Assembly: GCA_964633355.1 (NCBI GenBank)
Contig: CAZWGO010000003.1
Location: forward strand, 119,579 to 183,578
Length of the DNA stretch: 64,000 nucleotides
Source of the DNA: Micavibrio_B sp964633355
GTDB taxonomy: Bacteria; Pseudomonadota; Alphaproteobacteria; Micavibrionales; Micavibrionaceae
Reading direction: 5' to 3'
The position numbers and the translations under genes are program-made. Of the stretch, positions 58,704 to 64,000 are shown in pieces. Under the pieces are notes generated by a model that saw only the letters and a program-made list of their open reading frames with translations, made no database searches and had not been told where the DNA came from. Numbering within the stretch: the stretch's first letter is position 1; each line of letters begins with the position of its first letter.

Positions 58704-59468
58704 CTACTCCCCTAAACTCCATTGCTGAGTTAGCTCTGCTTTTGACTGCGGGGACAAGTTGCCTCTGTTTATAAGATCATGAAACTTCTCAAGTTCGTTG
58801 TAGTGGCGATAAACAGAGTACATTCGAGAAAGAACTTCTTCACTGTCGTAACATCTGTCCAGACAAGTTTCGACTTCTTCGTAATGGTCAACCAGTGCTA
58901 AGCGGAAGCATGCGATGAGCACCTTCGCAAGAGGGCTATTGCCTTTGTTTGGATATATCCTGACACTAAGCAGACACTCTGCCATGGCACAAACGTAAGC
59001 AGCTAACATTAGCTTCGCTTCCATCTCTAGAGTACTTTTGAAAACCGATTGCCTTGTTTTCTTTGAACTCAAAATGGGAATGACCGTTTTCAGACTTGTT
59101 ATGACTTCGTTCATAGCATGCCACTGTTCATCATTGTAAGGTTCATGTTCGTTTAGTTTGGAGAAAGCAATGAGTTCGTTCAACTGCTTCTGAAGTTTCA
59201 GAGAGGAATTTAGTATGGCCTGTTCTTTATCCTGTGTCCTTTCGGCTAGGTCTTTTGAAAGTTTCTTGAGCTTTCCAAATTCCACTAAATCTGCAACGGG
59301 CGATAACATTGTAATCGAAACTGGTAAGGACACTGCAGGCGTAAAGATAGCCCAACCTGAATTTAGTCCTGCGTCAAGGTCATCTACAAACTTTTGAATT
59401 GCCTCTTCGGTTGGCCTTCTTACGCGTATAGATGTGTCGATAATGGTCTTGAGCTCTGACTTATTCAT
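58704..59468 (-). CDS. Hypothetical protein at the right end of the element
   Basis: A 254-residue mainly helical protein without a known family. Residues 35-60 are hydrophobic (GWAIFTPAVSLPVSITML), perhaps a membrane-associated segment, followed by a Lys/Glu-rich coiled region (LKKLSKDLAERTQDKEQAIL) and helical bundles with paired Cys (ETCLDRCYDSEE). Codon use is AT-richer than in the flanking chromosome. It is the first element gene downstream of the right attachment site on the minus strand, and thus in reach of the promoter of the split host tRNA. Confidence 0.5.
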   Translation of the reverse strand: MNKSELKTIIDTSIRVRRPTEEAIQKFVDDLDAGLNSGWAIFTPAVSLPVSITMLSPVADLVEFGKLKKLSKDLAERTQDKEQAILNSSLKLQKQLNELIAFSKLNEHEPYNDEQWHAMNEVITSLKTVIPILSSKKTRQSVFKSTLEMEAKLMLAAYVCAMAECLLSVRIYPNKGNSPLAKVLIACFRLALVDHYEEVETCLDRCYDSEEVLSRMYSVYRHYNELEKFHDLINRGNLSPQSKAELTQQWSLGE

Positions 59469-59738
59469 TCTACTACATTAAATACATGGACTATCTGGCA
59501 CAATTGCAGAGGTTAAGAGCCTCAACGACCCAATTTCAATACACCCCGGCTCGATATAATCGCTATAGGATGTAATGTTTTATGGGTAGCAATGTATAAA
59601 GGATGTACTTTTCATAGCAAAAATACATCATAAGTTTGGTGATCGCTTATAGCTAACTTATCATGGCCCCCTGTTTTCTCCCTACCCCCTCCTCAAAGCT
59701 TCTCTACCCTGTGAGATTCTAACTAAAACGGGCAGTTT

Positions 59739-59755
59739 GTGGGGTTTGAGTGGGG
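59739..59755 (+). repeat. Putative integrase arm-type site, right
   Basis: GTGGGGTTTGAGTGGGG, with 16 of 17 bases as in the left copy at 44785-44801. The gap 59469-59837 otherwise shows no gene; it has a pyrimidine-rich tract (CCCTACCCCCTCCTC) near 59680-59695. Confidence 0.6.
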
Positions 59756-59837
59756 TTTAGTTTTAGCCTAGAAAGCTCATTAACCCTAAGTAATTGATAT
59801 ATAAAATGGATTTAAGATTGAGATAACTGTTGACTTA

Positions 59838-59878
<41 letters not shown>

Positions 59879-59917
59879 TTTTTGGCCTTTCGGGCGGAAA
59901 TGGCTAAGGCGTTGAGT

Positions 59918-59946
59918 TAATTATTATAATTTTTGTGGAATGTCAC
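59918..59946 (-). promoter_or_regulatory. Original promoter of the split tRNA-Thr
   Basis: On the minus strand GTGACA (59941-59946), a 17-base spacer and TAATTA (59918-59923), about 40 bases before the tRNA 5' half. It is still oriented into the element. Confidence 0.4.
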
Positions 59947-60011
59947 GCCTATTTTGTGTATTTTCCGCCTCAACTTTCCCATATTTAGATATCAGATAAG
60001 GATTCGCGGAT

Positions 60012-60152
60012 ATGACGCAGAATAAGCCTCTGCCACCCGGTGTCAGCCGCGTCGATGAAATCGACAAGCGCGCCGAAGCCTTGCGTGAAAATCTGAAGAA
60101 ACGAAAAGCCCAAACTGGAACCAAGCTCCAGCCAAAGAAAGACAAAGAGTAA
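60012..60152 (+). CDS. Small basic protein upstream of dcd
   Basis: A 46-residue protein starting MTQNKPLPPGVSRVDEIDKR, then EALRENLKKRKAQTG and a Lys-rich end. AAGGAT lies about ten bases upstream of the ATG. The stop codon overlaps the dcd ATG (TAATG), which argues for real translation. Highly charged, probably one helix; function unknown. Confidence 0.65.
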   Translation: MTQNKPLPPGVSRVDEIDKRAEALRENLKKRKAQTGTKLQPKKDKE

Positions 60153-60877
60153 TGAAATTTAGAAACCGCATAGAACCTTTTTTCGAAACCAGCGGACAGA
60201 AAACCGCCCCCAAGATGGAAATGTCGATGGAAAATTTTATGCAGGGACCTCCGGCCTCCAATAATGATTTATTCGACGTTCCTTTTACACCGGAAGTATC
60301 GGTTAAGGATGCGCCCGGCATTATGCCGGATCACTGGATCCGCACCCAAGCCAATGAAGGTATGATTTTTCCGTTTGCCGAAAAACAGAACCGTGAAAAA
60401 GACGGGCAGAAAATTATTTCCTATGGCCTGTCCTCTTACGGTTATGACGCGCGCTGCTCCGATGAATTCATGATCTTTACCAATATCGATTCTGCCGTTG
60501 TCGACCCGAAAGATTTTTCGACGAAAAGTTTCGTCGAACGTAAAACCGATGTCTGCATCATCCCGCCGAATTCCTTCGCGCTGACCCGCACGGTTGAATA
60601 TTTTAAAATTCCGAAAGACGTTCTGGTGATTTGCCTTGGCAAATCAACCTATGCGCGCTGCGGTTTGATCGTGAATGTAACGCCATTGGAGCCGGGCTGG
60701 GAAGGCCATGTAACATTGGAGATTTCAAACACGACGCCATTGCCAGCCAAAGTCTATGCCAATGAAGGTCTCTGCCAGTTCCTGTTCTTCAAAGGCTCCT
60801 CCGCATGCGAAGTCAACTATGCCGACCGCGCCGGGAAATATATGGGCCAGACCGGCGTAACATTGCCTCGCACTTAA
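60152..60877 (+). CDS. dcd: dCTP deaminase with N-terminal extension
   Basis: Deaminates dCTP to dUTP for thymidylate synthesis. The trimeric dUTPase-like core runs from MPDHWIRTQANEGMIFPFAE (residue 58) to the end and has ISYGLSSYGYDARCSDEFMI, the active-site LGKSTYARCGLIVNVTPLEP with catalytic Glu in PGWEGHVTLEISNTT, and the C-terminal MGQTGVTLP. The core alone is about 184 residues, the usual length. The first 57 residues are an additional segment; the TAATG overlap with the small gene supports the upstream start, while the ATG at 60323 would give the standard protein. Confidence 0.92.
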   Translation: MKFRNRIEPFFETSGQKTAPKMEMSMENFMQGPPASNNDLFDVPFTPEVSVKDAPGIMPDHWIRTQANEGMIFPFAEKQNREKDGQKIISYGLSSYGYDARCSDEFMIFTNIDSAVVDPKDFSTKSFVERKTDVCIIPPNSFALTRTVEYFKIPKDVLVICLGKSTYARCGLIVNVTPLEPGWEGHVTLEISNTTPLPAKVYANEGLCQFLFFKGSSACEVNYADRAGKYMGQTGVTLPRT

Positions 60878-60896
60878 ACTCCAGAAAGTAATTATT

Positions 60897-62234
60897 TTGC
60901 AAAATCTCGCCCTTAAAGAAACTGACGACTTAATCGCTATTGATCCGGAAAGCGTTATCAAACCTTCTTTGCTGAACAAGATCAAAGTCACTGGCGGGAC
61001 GCGTCTGAATGGCGAGATCCCGATTTCCGGCGCGAAGAACGCCGCGCTGAAGCATCTTTGCGCCGCGATGCTCACAGGTGATCCCGTAAACTTTACCAAT
61101 TGCCCTGTACATTTGAAAGATATTCAGACGCTCGCCGCGCTGATGGCCGAGATGGGAATCAAGATCCAGCTTCGCCGTAATGGCACGGCTTTTATTCAGG
61201 CAGACGATATTACTTCTTCCATTGCGCCGTATGATCTGGTTCGCCAAATGCGTGCCAGCGTTCTCGTGATGGGTCCCCTTCTCGCCCGCACAGGTGAAGC
61301 ACAAGTTTCGCTGCCGGGTGGCTGTACGATCGGTACACGGCCTATCGATATGCATTTGGACGGCTTCCGCGAAATGGGTGCCGAGATCGCCCTGGAAGAC
61401 GGCTATGTCAAGGCAACCGCTCCGAAAGGCGGCTTGACGGGTGCGAAAATTCTCTTCCCGAAAGTTTCCGTTGGCGCGACAGAAAACCTCATGATGGCGG
61501 CAACGCTGGCTAAAGGCGAAACCGTTCTGGTCAATGCCGCGCGTGAGCCGGAAATTATCGATCAAGGCAACGCGCTTATCGCGATGGGCGCAAAAATCTC
61601 GGGCCTCGGCACGTCCGAAATTCATATCGAGGGCGTACCGTCTCTCCATGGCTGCACGCATGACATTATCGCAGACCGGATCGAGACCGGCACGTTTATG
61701 ATTGCTGTGGCGCTGACCGGCGGCACGCTGCGCCTCAAGAAAACACAAACCGAGTTTCTGACGTCTCTGATCGCCCCGCTTCGCAAGGCTGGCGTGACGA
61801 TTGAAGAAGAAGGAAACGACGTGATCGTTCATCGCAACGGTACGCCGCTTATCGGCACCGATATCATGACAGAACCTTTCCCGGGCTTTGCCACGGATTT
61901 ACAGGCACAATTTATGACGATGCTGACCATGTGCGAAGGCTCCGGCATGGTCACGGAGACTATCTTTGAAAATCGCTTTATGCATGTGCCGGAACTGCGA
62001 CGCATGGGCGCAGATATTACCGTCCAAGGCAATTCCGCCATCGTGCGCGGCGTCAAAAAACTGAAAGGCGCGGAAGTCATGGCGACTGATTTACGCGCTT
62101 CCGTATCTCTTATTTTGGCAGGGCTCGTTGCCGAAGGCGAAACTTTCGTCAACCGCGTCTACCACCTCGACAGAGGCTATGAAAATCTAACAGGCAAGTT
62201 AGAGGCCTGCGGAGCAAAAATCGAACGCGTATAG
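60897..62234 (+). CDS. murA: UDP-N-acetylglucosamine 1-carboxyvinyltransferase
   Basis: First committed enzyme of peptidoglycan synthesis, adding enolpyruvate to UDP-GlcNAc. It has 445 residues as read from TTG at 60897; the family core starts near residue 28 (NKIKVTGGTRLNGEIPISGA), and later starts are possible. Landmarks are ISGAKNAALKHL with the substrate Lys, VRQMRASVLVMGPLLAR, LPGGCTIGTRPIDMHL with the catalytic Cys (the position that fosfomycin alkylates), and FPGFATDLQAQFM. It lies 20 bases after dcd, as if in one operon. Confidence 0.94.
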   Translation: MQNLALKETDDLIAIDPESVIKPSLLNKIKVTGGTRLNGEIPISGAKNAALKHLCAAMLTGDPVNFTNCPVHLKDIQTLAALMAEMGIKIQLRRNGTAFIQADDITSSIAPYDLVRQMRASVLVMGPLLARTGEAQVSLPGGCTIGTRPIDMHLDGFREMGAEIALEDGYVKATAPKGGLTGAKILFPKVSVGATENLMMAATLAKGETVLVNAAREPEIIDQGNALIAMGAKISGLGTSEIHIEGVPSLHGCTHDIIADRIETGTFMIAVALTGGTLRLKKTQTEFLTSLIAPLRKAGVTIEEEGNDVIVHRNGTPLIGTDIMTEPFPGFATDLQAQFMTMLTMCEGSGMVTETIFENRFMHVPELRRMGADITVQGNSAIVRGVKKLKGAEVMATDLRASVSLILAGLVAEGETFVNRVYHLDRGYENLTGKLEACGAKIERV

Positions 62235-62273
62235 ACTAAATAAAAAAATAATAAAACCCCACAGGGAGGGTTG

Positions 62274-63035
62274 ATGAGTAAAGAAGGAAATCTATCAACG
62301 ATAGCTGGCTTCTTGGAAAAAAGAGATCAGCTTATAAGATCGCGTGAAAATTACATTTTCAGCGAGCTTGGTATTGCCGAACATAAAGAATTTGAACGCG
62401 GCATCTTAAGATTTGTTTTCCAAAATGCTGCCGACCTACCATCCAATGAAACCCTGCCTGCCGATAAAATGTCCACAGGGGAAATTTCCAAAATCGGCAC
62501 ACGATACGCCTTTTATCAGGAATTTCACGAAGATTTCTTTAAAGGGGAAGAAAACGAGCGAGCTTTGCTTCTAGCCCTTCTTTCTCATTATAAGATTCAC
62601 GATGCCAATGCCCCCTTGCCTGATGAGGACGGCACTTTACAATACACAGAGCGTCATTTCGATGAAAACGATATATTGGATGCCGTCAGGATTTTTGATG
62701 ATGCCTGTGAATTAGAGCGCTGTGGCAATGATGACAGCACGGTCAACTTGTCGTCAGAGAGTATCTTTCTGGCCCATATTTATTCGATTGAGTACTTAAC
62801 TGATATGGCGGATGATCTCGAACATTCCCCTTTCGAAGATTACCTGCCCGAAGAAGTAAGAGAAACACTTAGAGAATTTAAAAAAATAAAAACATATTTA
62901 AGGCCTGACACAGAAATCGGGGAAAGATTGCAAATTCAAATTTACGGACTGGAAGATGAACTGCACAGCGCTTGCCCAGAAATAACAACATGCTTAAAGC
63001 GTAACATTCCTTTTCCGGCGAATGATTTCCAATGA
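62274..63035 (+). CDS. Hypothetical protein, first of a coupled pair
   Basis: A 253-residue acidic helical protein with ATG at 62274 and GGGAGGG upstream. No family recognised. It begins SKEGNLSTIAGFLEKRDQLI, has Asp/Glu-rich helices throughout, and ends LKRNIPFPANDFQ. No signal or membrane segment. Its stop overlaps the ATG of the next gene (ATGA), so the two products probably work together. Confidence 0.55.
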   Translation: MSKEGNLSTIAGFLEKRDQLIRSRENYIFSELGIAEHKEFERGILRFVFQNAADLPSNETLPADKMSTGEISKIGTRYAFYQEFHEDFFKGEENERALLLALLSHYKIHDANAPLPDEDGTLQYTERHFDENDILDAVRIFDDACELERCGNDDSTVNLSSESIFLAHIYSIEYLTDMADDLEHSPFEDYLPEEVRETLREFKKIKTYLRPDTEIGERLQIQIYGLEDELHSACPEITTCLKRNIPFPANDFQ

Positions 63036-64000
63036 AGCATTCATTTGGAACCGCAAGCCTTTCCGATCTCCATCTTCCTATGTTCTTAAAAGAAGCTCTC
63101 TGGAAGACCAAGGCCGTGACTTGCAAACCTGCCATGGAGATTCTGACTAGCGCTTCTGATTTTTATTTTGATAGCAAAAATGAAGAAGAAGCACTTCACT
63201 TTGTCAAAGAACTTGTAAGCACAGTTCATATAACTCGCACTTATGCCAATGAATTTTTTGGTTATAGAGAAGGTAGAGTTCCGGATGATGTTTATTATGC
63301 CACCATAGGTCGAAGCCTCATCGAGCTTTCTCCGGAATCATTTCCTTTTGTACCCGGGAAATATCAAAATCTATTTGACCAAATAGAGAAAATTCACAGC
63401 GATCCCGATCTTTATCTATCCTCACACACGGATGGCGCTGCCCGATATGCTTATGCCATTGAAAAATTTATGCGTTTGGACCAACTCCTGTTTGAGATGC
63501 AATCAAACATTCATACTGCCGGGAATGAATTAAATAGTAGATATAATTCCACTGTCTTGCCAATTAAAAAGGTCATGAAGGGCGATAGTCAATTAAGCCG
63601 TGATATACAATTGCTGGGAAGAAAGATAGATTTTATTGTCAATAATCTGAACGAAGAGCGGTTTTGGTACATTCAATTCGCATCACGCAATTTTGGTTGT
63701 ATCGCCGATAAGGATTTTATTTTCGATTATGGCGGCATGCCCGATGTCAGAACTTTCAAAGATAATTTTTATAAAGCATATAGTCGTGTGGAAGACCGTA
63801 TTGGTTCACAAGGAATTGAAGCCTTTTATGAGTTTGCCGAAACTGTAATTTCTCCAATGAATCTGGTTATGTCGATTTCTGACGTTATGACAGAAAATCA
63901 AATCCTCTACTGTTTTTCTCGCTTATCAATGAATGAAGCTACTGATATTGAAAACTGCCTTCAAGCCGCCGCGCTGTACACTGTATCTGATGAATTCATG
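63032..64000 (+). CDS. Hypothetical protein, partial (runs off the window)
   Basis: Open for 323 codons from the ATG at 63032 to the end of the window without a stop. It starts MKHSFGTASLSDLHLPMFLK and contains helical segments such as AYAIEKFMRLDQLLFEMQSN and RKIDFIVNNLNEERFWYIQF. The residue pattern (many Phe, Tyr, Asp) is similar in style to the preceding gene, though I see no clear homology. Function unknown; the start overlaps the previous stop by 4 bases. Confidence 0.6.
   Translation, partial: MKHSFGTASLSDLHLPMFLKEALWKTKAVTCKPAMEILTSASDFYFDSKNEEEALHFVKELVSTVHITRTYANEFFGYREGRVPDDVYYATIGRSLIELSPESFPFVPGKYQNLFDQIEKIHSDPDLYLSSHTDGAARYAYAIEKFMRLDQLLFEMQSNIHTAGNELNSRYNSTVLPIKKVMKGDSQLSRDIQLLGRKIDFIVNNLNEERFWYIQFASRNFGCIADKDFIFDYGGMPDVRTFKDNFYKAYSRVEDRIGSQGIEAFYEFAETVISPMNLVMSISDVMTENQILYCFSRLSMNEATDIENCLQAAALYTVSDEFM

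Noticed and set aside
60930..61832. 300-residue minus-strand frame opposite murA.
   Set aside because: Antisense shadow of murA.

Overview
The window looks like chromosome of an alphaproteobacterium of moderate GC. The evidence is a complete set of 2-oxoglutarate-to-malate TCA genes of alphaproteobacterial type, zapE next to the mdh end of that set, DUF2336 proteins, an ErpA - Dgt - SPOR - NagZ - ScpA - ScpB - TatABC neighbourhood, and a perfect CtrA-type box. I cannot place it below class level; the many peptidoglycan hydrolases would fit a Micavibrio-like or related lineage, but that is a guess.

Region 1 (1-34400): DUF484 and xerC come first. Then follows an 'exploded' TCA operon. On the minus strand zapE, mdh, sucC, sucD, sucA, sucB and lpdA keep the order known from alphaproteobacteria, but unrelated genes sit in every gap. 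These include two DUF2336 proteins, three plus-strand secreted or wall-lytic candidates (coiled-coil, CHAP-like, GH108), a lytic-transglycosylase-like protein, three tandem paralogues with an 'NISP' motif, two CoiA-like zinc proteins, three pilin-like proteins, a desaturase, a nucleotide and nucleoside group (CYTH, PfkB kinase, deaminase) and a probable 6S RNA. Many gaps hold palindromic repeats; one such repeat is translated inside xerC and another forms the C-terminus of the desaturase.

Region 2 (34355-44583): a conserved housekeeping block read leftward (tatC, tatB, tatA, scpB, scpA, nagZ, hypothetical, SPOR protein, dgt, GST), then erpA, xth and a hydrolase-like lipoprotein.

Region 3 (44620-59878) is the most interesting part. 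A 15.2-kb integrated element has split a tRNA-Thr(GGU) gene in its anticodon loop. The 3' half lies at 44620-44666 and the 5' half at 59838-59878, and the two share a 13-bp core. The element carries a tyrosine integrase, a 2783-residue RTX protein with a lipoprotein, a Cro-like regulator with a palindromic operator, an excisionase-like protein and a protein with polymerase-like motifs. At 55450-55735 it also carries a complete tRNA-Thr(GGU) whose mature sequence is identical to the split host gene. This copy is interrupted between U36 and A37 by a 211-nt group I intron with recognisable P3 to P9 helices. The intron lies inside the core that the integrase appears to use. I infer that the element replaces the tRNA it destroys with a copy that its own integrase cannot recognise, and that self-splicing restores the function.

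Region 4 (60012-64000): a 46-residue protein, dcd with an N-terminal extension, murA, and a two-gene unit of unknown function that runs off the window.
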